A DNA stretch of 64,000 nucleotides from Ifrita kowaldi (lineage: Eukaryota > Chordata > Aves > Passeriformes > Cinclosomatidae), in the NCBI GenBank assembly GCA_013398055.1, contig VZRS01001751.1, positions 124,001-188,000 of the forward strand. The letters are read 5' to 3'. How positions within the stretch are numbered: the first letter of the stretch is position 1; each line of letters starts with the position of its first letter. Made by a program: the position numbers and the translations under genes. The notes under the pieces are model-generated. The model did not search any database. It was not told the DNA's origin and saw only the letters and a list, made by a program, of their open reading frames with translations. This document shows, one piece after another, positions 24,901 to 39,453 of the stretch.

Positions 24901-27900
24901 CTTTTGGTAGGATTTGGAAGTGCTGTTGTACAGTGCTACAGAGACAGCAAATCTTGAGTATGACTGCTGAATAATTGCATGGGCTCAGGTTAAGCATGCA
25001 CTTCATTTGCATAAGTGCTCCTTGTGGAACAAGAATGAGGTTTCCAGTTAGATTTCTAGATGGAATTTGAGAAGACAGGAAAACATCAAGTTTTTGGAGG
25101 TTTGATTATCTAACTTTATCAGAACTTAAATGAGAAATAAGAACAGATCACTGAAGATTAGAAAGCTTGTATCAAATTAATATGAGAAGTAGATGCATCA
25201 TCACCTTATTCATCTATTGGATCTTTTTTGTTGCATGAAATAAAATCTCACCACTACCACCATCCTTTGGGATTCCATCCATTTGTGTTCCAGATTCTTA
25301 GTAGTATACACTTCCTCTCAAAAAACATCAAATATTCCTTGCATGGTTTTTAACACGTTTTCTGCCTATAAGCACTTACTTTGACTCATCATAAAAAAGG
25401 TACCAGTATGCATTTACTTAAGAGAAGAGTACTGAATGTTTCATTTTTCAGTGTTAGTGCTGCTATGCAGAGAATACCACTAACCTTTCTTTATATTTAC
25501 AGGCAGCTGAGCTGATCTTCTTTTGAAGCAGAGGAATGGATTAAGTGATTTGCAGAGACGGTTTACATAAAGTATAAAGCTAGAGCATGAAGACATCCCA
25601 CTTCTGCAACTGGATGCTGTGCACAGAAGCTCTCTCCTGTGTGTAAGCTTTCACCAAACACCACCTCAGTTTCTGACTTCAGCAGTCAGTGTTTTGAAGA
25701 AGTCAGAAGTTAACATGCCTACCTTGATGATCTTTATGAAAGTTAGGAAAACTATTACATTGAAGAGAAGGCTGGAGACCGTTGTAACCAATGCAGACAC
25801 TTTTTAAAATGCAAGGAGTATGCTCAATGAATATGAGCAGTAATAATTAATACAACTGAAAAGAAAGGAAAAAAAAAGAAGTTGCAAGTCCATATCAGCA
25901 TTACTAAAAATAAGCAGTTTCCTAAAATTCTGCTCCTTTGTCTAAACAGAAATACTTTTTCTATGTTTGGTTTTGACTAAGTAGATTTGTCATCCAAACA
26001 GTTGTGTATTTAGAATCACTAACGTTACTGATAAGTTTCACTCTCCACAGTAACTCAGTCAGTCTCCAAGAGATTCTAATGCATCAGTTCCAGCTCTCAG
26101 TGCTTCAGCTCTTCCTACTCAGGCGAAGAGTTAGGCATCAGAATAAAAACATATTCACATGGACTTCAGCTTAACAGTCGGTGCAGGCCGCAGTTGAAAG
26201 CCTTTCTTCACGTAACAAGGGCTGAAAGGAAAGGACTGCACAAACTACAGGAAGCACTTTAGAAATTATGGTCTTAATCAAGATGCACTTCTGTAGAATT
26301 GTAAGTGACCTACATAACCTGGCTTTGCCACCCTCCACCCTTGTGCTTCATATGTTACGGCCAAGCAATTCTGCACCAGAGACAAAGCAAGTGCAGTAAC
26401 TTGGGGACATTTGGGACAGAGATAAAGTGCGCCTAATACAGCTCCAAAATAAAGATATGATTTTTGAATTCATAAATTACTTTGTAAATGGAGCTTCAAT
26501 TAATGTGTTTTTCCAGAAAGCTGGTCTTTTCATTACAGCTTTCAAACAAAAGGGTAGTACCCTTGTAGAGAGCAGTAGCCAAGTCCATCACTCCTGAGAG
26601 TTAGGTATCAGCAAGGAGATTGAGCTTCTTTCCTACTGCTACCACCAGCAGTGAGTCCCTAGATTCAGTTCCTCATCTTGCTTCTAGTCAGGAACCCTCT
26701 GCACGCAGACTGAAGATAAGCAAGGCCCTGGAAAAAAAGCAGAACCAGTCACCCACTGGCATTTCAGTACTTCCAATGAACTTCCTCTACACGTCAGTTC
26801 CCTCTCCATTCTTCCAGAGGTATTTCACTGCACCCTCTTTGCTGTCATGACTTCCTCAAAAATTAACTACTAATTCACTTCCTGAAAGCATTAACTTTTT
26901 ATGTAACAGATTTCAGAGGCTTAGGGATGAGTACTCTTGACATCCTGGAAGGGTATAAAGGGCTTTTAGTTGATTTTAACTCTGCATTGAAGCTGTCTTT
27001 GGAAAGCTTTGGTCAGATGTTCCTGTAGTATATGGTATTCTAACTAGAAAAAAGTTGCCCACAATTGACAGTCTGCTTTATGGAAGATATATTTGTTGTA
27101 GTTACTACACAGTTTTGCACATGCAAATAAGAGACAAACAATCCTGAAATATTTTATTTCCCAAACCACAGCCTCCTTCGATCTTTGATTTTCTAGACAC
27201 AGACTTTCAAAGTTAAGAGTTCAAATATTAAACAGCACATATTCCTGAAATCTTCTTGTATCTGTTGCCTCCTTAACAAAGGAAACAGATAGAAATGACA
27301 CAAGCTCCACTAGTGCCAACAAAGATGTAATTAATTTTGCTGAATTTTTTGTTACAAATCCAGTTCACAACGGCATTTTATTTTGGCCTTGAGAACACAA
27401 ATCCCATTTACACATTTCCTTCCTTTTTCATTAAGCAACATTTATCTGTGTAAGATTCACCTACTCGAAACATTACCTGCAGCAAGGTTTCCCTTAGCAG
27501 GGACTGCTATTGCTTCTCTCACAGAAGCCCAACTCCCTAATAAAAACACCAAGCCAGACAACCATGTGCCTCTGGACTGCTTTCTGCACAGACCTCCTGT
27601 GCCACTACTGTAAGCAGCCTGCCTTTCCTATTAACAGCCACCAGCTTTCCAGTCCAATACAAATTGCCTCAGGGAGGCCAGCACAACGTGCTCTCCCCTG
27701 GTGACAAGCTTCATTTTGTTCTTTTCCATGTTAAAATGTCAAAAAAAAAAATCACTCTGATGGGGGGTTTCTCTTAAGCTCTTTACACAGAGAAATGTCA
27801 ATGAGGAACTACCAGGAAGAGACCAGTGTGGTAGTACATTTGCCACAAATGACCTTGCAAAATAGTTTGATGAAGAACAACAAATTTTAAAAGTCCTTTT

Positions 27901-29295
27901 TATTCTAGGGGAAGAGGTCTTTTAAGAAGGATTTATTATACTGGGTAAGAAAATCTGTGCTGCTGGAGACAGAGCATGGCAAGTAGCATTTTCTTGTTTC
28001 ACCTCCAATAAGGTTCTCATGCCCAGCTGGAGAAGGCAGCAGTAGCTACTCGTCAGGAAGTCAGCACTCAAACATAGCTCCACAAAGCCAGGAGACAGCC
28101 CAGTGTTTAGCAGGATGGCTCCCTTCCTATTAATGGTGTCTCAGTAACCTGCCTGAAGGCCACTTTGTACTTCTTCTCAGTTGTTCAGCATGCAAAACTC
28201 AAACCAGAATCCTGCTATCCCTCTACATCACCATGTTTCTGAAACTACTTTGACTGCTCAGTCAATTTCACAAAGTTCCAAGAGGCTAGATGCCAGAAAT
28301 TGTTGCTTCTTCCCTGCAATGATAAGGAGCTGATGAAGCAGTATCCCCCTGGCAGAGTCGGGAGTCCTGAGGCAGGCCCAGATATGGGTAGATGGGAGAC
28401 AATGTGCAGATGGGGTCAGTATCACCTCTGGATCACTCCCTCCTGCTGGGACAACTGCTGAGAGCTCAGCATGCACCACGGAATGCAACAAAGAATTTGG
28501 CTGGCAAGAGCCCCGGGTGCCGCAGGCAGCCCTCCACGGGCACTGCTGCCCCACTGAGACCACGGCCCTCGATGCCAGGTGGCATACACCTCCCGCAACA
28601 GGGGATCAGCTTTATTGTTATGTAGTTTGGGAGTCTGGAGCCAAAAAGACATTCCCCATTTGTCCAAAGAAAGTAAGACTGGGCTCCTAGGATGTCTTGG
28701 TTTCTTAATTGCCCTTGACTGTCTTGTGCTTGGAAGTAAAGTGCCTCACAACATGTCAGGAAGGCAAGCGTGCTGGCACGCAATTCATGATTCGGGATGG
28801 ACTGTCTGTCGCTGTAGGAAAGACTGCTTTGCTATGGCAACCTGTGCAGTACCTTTACTCTGACCAGCTGTGAGCAACCATGCGGCTACTCCTAGGCAGC
28901 CACAAAAAAAACTAACGGAAGACACTCATGATCTTGGTAGACTGTTCAGAAAACCGGGTGGCACCCAAGTTTGCACCTGCAGAGCAACAACTGCATGTTA
29001 AAGTCTTCCTTCCCCTCACAGGTCAGGTGTTTCTCTCACAGCAAGAGCTGCTTTGGCCTCACAGCTTTGTCATGGCTGACCACCAACAATGTGCCGGAAG
29101 GAAAATGAGTTTTCAGAGGCAAAACAAAAAAAGATTGCCAGAAAATACAGACTGCTCTCTTCCTGTTTCCTAGAGCGACACCAGTGAATTTTTTCTAGCA
29201 ATTAATGAGTTTGCACAGGTGTTACTCCAAGTGTAACCATAAGACTGCCTAGCTGGCAGAAGTGATACTGTGTTGGTGGTGACAGGCAGAGCTGA
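21946..29295. other. Intronic sequence, nothing recognised
   Basis: About 7.3 kb of AT-rich unique intron. I scanned for CR1 ends, LTR termini, RNA genes and exon-like frames flanked by splice signals and recognised none. An ACCCCAACCAAACCCAAACC-type low-complexity stretch near 23580 is common in avian DNA. Confidence 0.5.
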
Positions 29296-29339
29296 GCTCA
29301 GCTGCTCCAAGTGTACAGCTCAGCTGCTGCAAGTACACT
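29296..29339. repeat. Short tandem repeat, 2 x 22 bp
   Basis: The unit GCTCAGCTGCTCCAAGTGTA plus CA is followed directly by a second copy with a few substitutions (GCTCAGCTGCTGCAAGTACA). It is a minor local duplication in intron. Confidence 0.7.
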
Positions 29340-30983
29340 ACTGCAGGGTTGGCAGTCAAAAATCAACTTGTAGGCTTGTCATGAAAATCTGTCAAATGGA
29401 ATAGGGAATCCTCCAACATCTTCCTTTCTGAAACTGTACAATCACACAAGGAGTCAGAAAAGCTTCTGAATTAATTTTCATTGTCTTGGCAACACCACCA
29501 GTGAGTCTCAGCTGTTTTATAAACAGCCTTTAGGCTTAAATTCACTGCCGTTCTCAATGCATTCACTATGTACAACTGAAGATGTTTATTGCTCTTTTTG
29601 AAAGTTTTCTCAAGGCATGGAAATAAAAAAAACCAGAAACAAAACAAACAAAACTGCAGCATCAGAGAAAGTTTATCTCAAACTGTGAATCAAAGAACAT
29701 TTGAGTAAACAAGCTGAAATCCCAATACGTGTGTGAGTCCAGGCTTCCCCTTGAGAGCAAACAGGGTAAGTGCAGGCATTGCTGCCAACAGCCAGACACA
29801 ACCTTTGTCCGGGATGCAAATATAAATTGACCTCACAATGAGTATAAACACCTCGCAACAAAGGTTCCTCAAAAATCCAGGTCCCTTTGGAAGATGCAAT
29901 GCAGTAGCAGCTGCATGGGAAAAGGTACCAGGCAGCTGTAAGACACCCCTGCGCACAACCACTTCAGCATGGGGCCAAAAGAAGACAGTTTATCAGAGAC
30001 GGGAACATAGTAATAAGATTAAACTAGATGACTGAAGGGCTTGAAGCGGCACCCACATGAAAGATAACATGCTGAGCCGGCTGTAGATATGAACCACTAG
30101 CACTACCTAAGCGCAAACACAGTGTTCTCACAACTGCAAGTACGGGGTCACTGCCCTCTGCAAATGCTACAGGAAACTGACAATCACATGGAAATCAGGC
30201 AGTCACCATGAAACAGTCACTTTTTCTGGCCTCACATGATTTTGCATGCTATAATGCTGAGACTCTTTTCCCCATCTGCCGCATGACTAGCAGAAGGAAT
30301 AAACTTCAGTCAACACCACCAGGGTAGTACCACCAGAACTTCAAAAAATGAAAGCAGGGATGATTGTAGCTCTGCTGAATTTTAAAGCTCTGCTCCAAAG
30401 TTAAAGCCTCTGTAGGCCATACATTAAACAAATATCTAAAGTAAATCAGGAGAGTGCATAAAATTAGTGTAAAAAGTAATACTATTCAGAACAATATGAG
30501 ACTTCTCTATGCAATTTATTATCAATTTATAAATTTTTTACACTCCTAGTCCTCCCAAAATAGTATTTTTCCACAATGCAGTTTAAGTAATTTTCATTTA
30601 GCATCATAAACATTTGTTGGGCTAGATTACTAGCATAGTGACAATTCTGCAGCATATGGCATCGTGGAAAGGGCCTCTAACATGTTCCTTCTCTGTCTAG
30701 AAGTGAAGCTGGTACAAAAATAGCCGCGCATACCCTACTTACCCCCACTTACCCCCTGCAGGCCCAGCTACTTCTTCCTGTTGTCGTATCTCTTCTTAAA
30801 CTGATCTCACAAAACCAAGAGTTACTTCTAGCAATTACTGCTCAGTGATTCACCTTAAAAGATAATTAAGAAACCCCAAACCCCGTTCATACAAGGCATG
30901 GCAGGAAGTGCTACCACATGTCCTAGGATGAAATAGCAATGAGCTAAAGTTCTTCATAGCAATGTTGCTTTGTATTCTTCCTA
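29340..30983. other. Intronic sequence, nothing recognised
   Basis: Unique intron up to the 3' end of the long CR1 copy. No feature was recognised. Confidence 0.5.
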
Positions 30984-33110
30984 AAATCACAGAATCATAG
31001 CATGGCCTCAGTTAGAAGGGACTTTAAAGATCATTTAGCTCCAACCCCCCTACCATGGGCAGCCACAACTCCCACTAGACAAGGTTGCTCAGAGCCTCTT
31101 CCAGCCTGGCCTTGAACACTTCCAGGGACGGGGCGTCCACAACTTCTCTGGGCAACCTATTCCAGTGCCCTCACCACCCTCACAGCAAAGAGTTTTTGTC
31201 TAGTATCTAATCTAAATCTACTCTCAGTTTGAAGCCATTCTCCCTTGTCCTGTCACTACATGTTCTTGTAAAAAGTCTCTCTCCATCTTTCTTGTAAACT
31301 CTGTTCAGGTACAGGAAGACTGAAATTAGGTCACCCCAAAGCCTTCTCTTCTCCAGGCTGAACAATTCTAATTCTTGCAGCTTTTCCTCTCCTCTGGACT
31401 CCAAAAGATTGAAGTGCTTCCTGTGCTGGGGACCCCAGAGCTGGATGCAGTGTTCCAGGTGGGGTCTCACCAGAGCAGAGCAGAGGGGCAGAATCCCCTC
31501 CCTGCCCTGCTGCCCACGCTGCTTTGGATGCAGCCCAGGACACGTTTGGCTCTCTGGGCTGTGAGTGCACATGGCTGGGTCATGTCCAGCCTCTCATCAA
31601 CCATCAGACCCAAGTCCTTCTCCCCAGGGCTGCTCTCCATCTGTTCATCCCCCAGCCTATGCTGAGACCAGGGGTTGCCCTGATCCAGGTGCAGCACCTT
31701 GCACTTGGTCTTGTTAAACTGCATGAGATTTCCATGGGCCAAGTTGCCGAGCTTATCCAGGTCCCTCTGGATGGCCTCCTGTCCTTCAGGTGTGTCAACA
31801 GCACCACTCAGCTTGGTGTCACCTGTAAATCTCCTGAGGGTGCTCTTGATTACTTAATGTCATTACTGAAGATAGTAAATAACAGTTGGTCCCAGTACTG
31901 ACCCCAGGGGACACCACTTGTCAATGACATCCATTGGGACTCTGACCCATTGACCACTACCCTCTGGATGAGCACCTCCAACCTGTTTTTTATCCATTTC
32001 TCTCCAATTTAGAGAGAAGGATGTTGTGGGGTCAAAGGCTTTACAGAAGTCCAGATAAATTATATCTGTAGCCTTTCCCTTGTCCACTGATGTAGTCACT
32101 CCATCACAGAAGGCCACTGGGTTGGTCAGGCAGAACCTGCCCTTGGTAAAAGTCATGCTGGCTGGAGTCACTTCCCTGCCCTCCATGTAGCCTTAGCACA
32201 GCTTCCAGGAGGATCTGTTCCATGATCTTTCCAGGCACAGAGATGATGCTAACAGGTCGGTAGTTCCCAGGGTCCTCCTCTCTACCCTTCTTAAAGATGA
32301 GTGCAATGCTTCTCCTTTTCCAGTCACCTGGGATTTCCCCTGGCTGCCATGACTTTTCAAATATCATGAAGAGTGGCTTTGCAACTACATCAGCTAATTC
32401 CCTCAGGACTCTGCAGTGCATCTCATCAGGTCCCATGGATTTATGTATGTTTAGGTTCCTCAGGTGGTCCAGAACCAGATCTTTATTTATAGTGGGAGCA
32501 ACTTTGTTGTTGTCCCTCACTCCCCATCCTGCTGTGCACACAGTCAAGAGGTGAGGGAAGGAAGGTTGCCATCGAAGATTGAGGCAAAAAAATTGTTGAG
32601 TACCTCAGCCTTCTCCTCATCCTTCCTCACCAGTTTGCCAGCATTGTTCATCAGGGAGGGTACACCTCAGCTTTTCTCACCCCATCCCTATGAAACTGAA
32701 CTTCATCTCTATGCTCTTTCCAGCTCACCTGTCCTTGTTTCCACTGCCTCTGCATTTGATTCATTCCCTTTAGCTTGACCGGGATTTCCTTACTCAGCCA
32801 TGCTGGTCTCTTGGCCTTCCTTGCCCTATTTCTTGCTCCTGGGGATTGCCAGCTCTTGTGCTCTGTGGAAGACTTCCTTAGAGATCTGTCAGCTCTGTTC
32901 CACTCCCTTCTTCATCCGGGAAGTCTCCCAGGAGTGCCCATTGACTACCTCTCTGAAGAGCTGGAAGTCTGCTTTCCTAAAGTTCAAGAGCTTAATTTGC
33001 CTCCTTTACCTGACCCATATCCCTGAGAACTGCAAACTCCACCAGTGCATGGTCACTGCAGCCCAGGCTGCTCAGTTTCTTCCAACCACAGAAAATTACT
33101 CACTCTCAGG
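30984..33110 (-). mobile_element. Long 5'-truncated CR1 LINE with decayed reverse transcriptase
   Basis: About 2.1 kb of CR1 on the minus strand, with its 3' end at 30984 (reverse complement of AAATCACAGAATCATAGCAT). The translation, split over at least three frames, shows the reverse transcriptase in order. The stretch with KSMGPDEMHCRVLREL and GDWKR.SIALIFKKG is at 32290-32450. The fingers block NYRPVSIISVPGKIMEQIL is at about 32208-32270. Motif A (IIYLDFCKAFD) is at about 32032-32070. The motif C region at 31818-31829 reads FTGD where CR1 normally has FADD. The later blocks FNKTKCKVLHLD, SALVRPHLEHCIQLWGPQH and LFSLEKRRLWGDLI follow. The endonuclease and ORF1 are missing by truncation. Frameshifts and the altered catalytic motif make it a dead copy. 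Confidence 0.95.
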
Positions 33111-33856
33111 TTAAGAAACAAAACTCAAATGAATTATAGCTAGTTCACTACATTTGGGATACTATTATGGAAACATTAAATTTGATTTTTTTATATAGGA
33201 CAGTTACAGAGATCAAATATCAGCTCATGGTTTTAAATTAAGACTGACAGAATATGCAAAACAGAAAATTCTCCCTGTAGATGATTTTCTCCCTGAACTA
33301 TGAAGCTAAGAGGACAGAACTGAAAACACTACACTTTGTTAGGCTAACTTTACAGCAGTAGCACCAAACCACCTACGTTAAAAAGTACAAAGTCAACTCC
33401 ACATATTTTCATCAACTGTCACTGTTGACAAGTTATACCCAAATTCCACAGAAAACAAACAAAGGGGCCACCTTGCAATGGTTGTGGAGGTCTTTTCAAG
33501 CGAGCAGAATAGTCAAACCCCGCAACTGTCCCTGTAACATGAAATCCAATAGAAATACATAATATAATAAAGATACCCTTTTACTATGTCATCTTCTCAT
33601 CCCATAGAAGTATTGATGTGCAGCTTGAATGCTTGGGAACTTCAGCAGGAAAGCTTGTACAGACAATAGTGATGCTGTATGCAGGACCAGCTTTCGTGTC
33701 TCCAAAGGAAAAATGTGATTAATTCAAGATTTGCTTCATTATGAGCAGATCCAAAGCCCACTTTATAGCTCCATCTCTGAAACAGTTCTTCAGTCAGATT
33801 CAGAGTAACCTCCTCTAACCAAAACCACAATGGAATGCTCATCCCGAACACCTAAG

Positions 33857-33882
33857 GCTGCATTGCTTAAAAGCAATGCAGC
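33857..33882. repeat. 26-bp hairpin palindrome, 12-bp arms
   Basis: GCTGCATTGCTT is followed by AA and then by its exact reverse complement. In RNA this would be a 12-base-pair stem with a very tight loop. The stem is too short for a microRNA precursor. No function is inferred. Confidence 0.7.
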
Positions 33883-36800
33883 TACTGCAAATGGCAAAGA
33901 AGAGATTGTAAATGGACATTTAGAGACCTCTCAAAAGCATGTAAAAATATGAAATGTATATGAATATGAAAAATTTAAGATATTTACACAAATTCTTTTC
34001 TCAACATCTTCCTACCCTATAAAAAAGTTACTGTCCAATTTTCAAAATAAAAATTCTAAATGGCTAGAGAAATGAAATTTTCCATCAGTTACATATGAAT
34101 AACCAAGATAAATATTAATAATAAGCAATTTAAAAATTAATATAGACATAAGAATTCACCATAAGATGTCTTCTGATGATGATGATCCCAGCTTCACTAT
34201 TGTCTTGTGACTGATTTTTAAGCTGAGGTTTTGGGGGGGCTTGGATTTTTTAAAAATTTTTTTTCTATTCCAATAACTTTTGGTTAAAACAGCTGTAATA
34301 ACTTTAAGAAAAAAAGGCAACCACAAAAGTCAACTGAAGAATTCACTGTGTACCAAGGTGAGCTTGTTACCACATAAGACAACTTTCTTGGGCAGATAAT
34401 AATAGGCTAATAGCACTGCATAGGCAAAGGAGATACTTTCAGACTAAACCTGAAGATGTTTTCAACCTTTCAACATCCTGGAAAATCTCAGCTCCTGTCT
34501 GTTTATTGAGTGATTAAGGACAGCATGGTGCATTTTGACACTTGGAGTTAAAGTCAAGGAAAACATCCAACAGGCAGCAGGAAGTGAATATCATGTTGAG
34601 ATTGAATAGCTGCCAAAGTGCAGAGGGCAAAAAGCAAATGTAAGCAAAGATAACATCCAAGACAGATCAGAAGGCAGTGATGTGTTGCTTCTGATGGTGT
34701 ACAGAAACAACTGAACCTTAATTCAAGGAGGAAGAAAGAGAAGGAAGAACAGTGGGTAGAACACAATTGATTTTAAAAAAGCTACGCATTCAAACAAGCT
34801 GTCAAACATACATAACAATCTAGTCTGAGCTTTACAAAGATTAATCAGTTTCTTCCCTGTGCAATCTTGAAATACAGGGAATCTACTGAAAAGTTATGGT
34901 GAAGACCAGCACTCCAGGCAGTACCTGAACCTTGCACCTCTTTGCTTTTGTTAAAGCAAGCACCCTGTTCCTCACCACACAGGACAAGCCATTACAAATA
35001 CCTAGAGTAAAACTAGAGAAAACCTGCTCTCACGCCAGCATAAGGCTACATCGTGTATCTGAGAAATGTGCGGTAACTACCTCCATGCAGGTACCCGCAA
35101 CCCAAACACTCTCATGCACATTCCATAACTACCAGCAAGGTGGTAGTAACCATATCCATAAAGCTCATCCCTTTCCCTACAGGCTGGATTCCATTCTCAG
35201 TTCAATGAACATCACATTATGTTATCTTGCTTTTTCAAGTGTTCCACGTCTAACTGACCTGGAAAACTGGTTCCAAAGATCCTTCTTTTTCTTATGTCAG
35301 CTACTGGTCATTCTTGAGAATCTACGAAAAACCACCAGCCATAAACAGTATTGAAGATAACATTACTTAGCAGATAGAATAAAGTTGTGTTCAAATGAAA
35401 CATGTTAAAACTCGTTTAAAAATTCATAGTCCTCTCAAATGAACAGGAGACTTGAGCGAAGGAACAGAACTTCATTATTAAGTAATTTTGTGCAGCTGAC
35501 TAAACACTAGACCTCTCAAAACATGCCAATAACAGTACAATCTACATGCGGGGTAAAAATGGAAGAAAAACCAAGCACAGAAACACAATTGCCATACATC
35601 CAGCCTGTCTCTAGAAACAGGCACACAGTCCTTTTCCCCTCCACCTTTATTTTTAAGAAAAAAAGGGAGTCCTCTCCCTCACAATTACATTCTCACTTGC
35701 CTTTACCTCTCATTACTTCTAAAAGACCTGCTACAAGAGTACTTAACGTTGTATGCTCAAGGGCCACGGGCTGTAAACTTTATAGCATAAATTACAGACC
35801 AACAGGATTGTATGAAATGAATAATATTAATTTGAAAAGACACCCATGACAATACACAGCATGCTATACACACATGACACTTACAATGCAGTAACCCCAT
35901 TGTCCCTAACTTATTTTAAAAGAAGTTACACAAAAGACAGAAAAACTGTCTAACACTGGAACATATAAACAAAAAAAAATTTACAGTTTGCTTACTAGAT
36001 TTCAACTGAAAGTGACAGTCAGAAGAGCTCTCCTACCTCAGCTTTCTTTTTCCCTGCAAAAAGCAGTCCTGATGACAGCATGAAGGATACTACTAAGTGC
36101 TACAAGTCAACACTCCTGGTTTGAATTCCACAGGATTCACACAATGAAATCTCCTACAGAGGCACAATCAATCCTCCAAGGAAAGATAAAAATGAGTATC
36201 TCACAATTATTTTATTTAGCAAATGAATCCAATAGCAGCTATGAAACAATGATGTTCTTCCTTGCACGATACTTTGCAGATCATCAACTTCAATAATCCT
36301 AAAACACTTCCCACTTGACAGTGAAAGTCTTATTTTAGCAAGTGAATTTTCCCGTCACTAGGCTACTCCATAAGCTTGAAAACTCCTGTGCCTCCACTCA
36401 GTTTCAATTTGTGGCTTGTTTTAGTACAGATAGACATACACAAGGAACTTGAAAGTAATCTCCATCTGCCTTACAAAGGAGGCATTGAAAACATTCCTTC
36501 ACTTGACTCTCTCATTTATGTTACCATCACACACAGCTTAAACCAGAAGTACGCTAAGAGACTCTTCACAGTGTAGCCCCACAGTCATTAATGCAGTGAA
36601 CAAGGGCAGGTAACACTGATTTCAACAGAGGAAAGCTACACTATGCAGCAGCACACAGCTTCAAGTTTTTTTTAGACATGGCCCTGATGAGCTAGACAGA
36701 AAGTACCACCAGTACTGAAAAAGGACCTGAAGGTTTGAAACAAGGTGCAGCTAAGGAAGGCATTGCTAGCATGAGGCAATCATGCTCCCCCTCTTCCACC

Positions 36801-39436
36801 TACATTTGCTTGCTGCTGTGCTTTGAAACTTTTCAGAACAAGGGGATTACCAGACGTCATTACATCTTTTGCTTTACTTTGACTGCTGGTCTCTTACCAG
36901 TTACCTACTTCCAAATCATGAGAGCATTTCAAATTTACATGATGCTTGTACATAAGCCCTATAAAAAACAATGTGCAGAAACACAGGCACAGATTCAAGA
37001 GTCTTTCTGAAGTGCTGTGCAGCATGAAGGATAGGGTTTTTCAAGAAGAAAAGGTGGCATGGCAATGGTATTTCAGACTATGAAAAAATGAGACAGGAAA
37101 GATCTTGCAGCTGCTAAATCCTCCACAGACAGCAGCAGCACACAGCCCTCCCTCCAGTCAATGTGGTCTTCTTTCAAAGGAGCACATGACTTTAAGAAGT
37201 TATGACCACAGGGTTATCAGACAATATATGGGTTTCTCCATGATCATACTCTGCTAAGCAATTAGGTCAAACTGTCCTCTTGAAAATTAGTTTAGTGCAA
37301 CTGAAGGTCAAGGAATGAAAGCATGCGGGGGAGATGAAGCAGAAAAGAAGTAGAAGGATTTAACTCTCAAGCACATACAAAGCCCTTGCCAAAAAGAGGA
37401 GCTGCACTGTTGCTAGAACTTTATAGAGTATGAAAGGAACATTCTTGGCACTGAAAAACTGGCTTCTGTGTACAAATAGAAAAAGTGTTCCAAGTCACAA
37501 GCTGTACACAGAAACAAAAAGGAACTTCTTCACATCAATGTGCTCACCAGTACTGTCCTGTTCATTCTAAATTACACTTTTGTCAATGGATTGATGTGGC
37601 TTAGTTGTCAGGCAAATAAGTAGATTTTTGTTATTTTAACTAGAACAAAGAGATATTACATGCTTTTACAGAGTTCTGTAATTCTTTTTAAAAAAACAGA
37701 TTCTTCTGCGTAAGCAGGAATTCTGATGTCAGATTCTTTTTCTTATATTCACATTTGCGTTTTGGAATGCAAATTTGAATGAGTAAAGTACTCTGGGTCT
37801 ATGTTGACAGCAGATGTTCAGAAGAAAAGGCACACTGAAAAAGCTGGAAGCATTGCTGAAGGTTTGATAACTCTGCTCTCCTGGAAACCCATGGATTACT
37901 GCAGATAGAAAACAGAGACATACTATCAGCTTTACATATGGCTGTAAGAAATTGACAGAATTATTTTTCTGGAAGTAGCCAAAGACTAAATTCTCTTTCC
38001 TGCTTTTTCTAGTGCTTTGAACGGTTGAATAGGTGGGTGAGAAGCAAACACCAGACAGGCAGAGACAAAACCTTCCCTGCTTCCTGTATGTATATAAACA
38101 ATTCAGCTCTGTCTCCAGTTTCATATTATCTATCCAGCAGTCACTTGTACAGTCTGGGTAACACCAAACATGCGTACTTGTCACTGTGCCAGGAGACAAG
38201 ACAAGAAATGCAAGTTACCAACGTTGCTGAAACTTTACACAAAACAGTGAGTAATGGTCAGACACTATTTTTATGCTGTCCAATCCAGTTACTGCCTACT
38301 AGGAACAGCAATTACATTATCGGGGGAAGGAAGGTGCAAAAAAAAAGTTGTTGGCTATTCTTTTGTAAGCAAAAGCATAATATCTAAAGACTGTGCAGTT
38401 TCTTCACTGCTCAGGAGATAAACATTTTTCCATCGTTCCTTATCGAGAATTCATTTTACCATAGGACTAAATTTCACTTTAAAGTTTCATCTAATATAGT
38501 TCAACGTGACACAAATGCACAGGCGTTATACAGACAGTTTGAGAAGCTGAGAGTCATTTTTTACAGTCTTCTCCATGGTATGTTTAATTTTTTTTAAAAA
38601 AATTTCTTTTTAATATGAGGCTAAGCAATACTGCAAAGCTCAAGAGCTCTTAGCTTTCCAGCATACAGAGAAAAGCAGTGCTACACCACACTTTCACAAC
38701 CTCACTGCCTCTCCCACTTTCACAAAAGGAAATGTAGTGTTAGATTGAGTGAATCGTGGTATTCTGTCGTTCTCTCTCAAGGGACACTTCTGAGTCACTA
38801 ATCTTGACATGTGCATTGCTAAAAGGCAAAAAGTACTGACCTCGTCTAGAGGAATTTGGAGTCCTTTGCAGTAATAGTGGGAGCAATAATAACTCACTGA
38901 ATGTGGTGACATGACAAACGTAAGATGAACACAATCAGTGTGAGAGTGAACTCAGTCTGAACATTAGTAGACCTAATGTATGATTCTGGGTGAAACTTGG
39001 GGATGGTAAAAACAACACAAAAGTAAAAACGGAGATGCCTATGCCTATGACTGAAATGCCTTAACAAAAGTACTTAAGTGATTATCAAATTACAAAATGT
39101 GAAGAGCTAGATAGCACTCAAGAAAATACTTCTGACCAAAGTCTACTCATAGACACTGGAGTTTAAAATACTGATGCAAAGTCCATGTCAAAACGTAATG
39201 GTATTTAATGTATAAGTTGGAGGAATGTGTATGGCTGCAAAACTTCCAAGGCAGCTGTATGTCAGCCATTTCCTATTAACGATGCCTGGGCTGGAGCTTG
39301 TAGAAACCCATTTGGTCTGAATACATGTAATCTGCTAAAGCTTTTTCAGGAAACATCTTATACTATGAAAAGCAGAGTACTCACATTTGGAAGCAGTTGA
39401 AGTAATAAGTACATCCATAACATAAAGGAAAATGCC

Positions 39437-39453
39437 AAAAAAAAAAAAAAAAA
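39437..39453 (+). repeat. Poly(A) run, 17 A
   Basis: Homopolymer of 17 A with no recognisable retrotransposon upstream. Treated as a simple repeat. Confidence 0.9.

Noticed and set aside
28258..28863. Several overlapping open frames on both strands
   Set aside because: A mildly GC-rich patch with fewer stops; no coherent protein or splice sites.
34932..35354. Open frame of about 140 codons
   Set aside because: No family resemblance and no exon signals; length is within chance expectation for 64 kb.
37729..38199. Open frame of about 156 codons on the minus strand
   Set aside because: No recognisable motif; ordinary intronic sequence.
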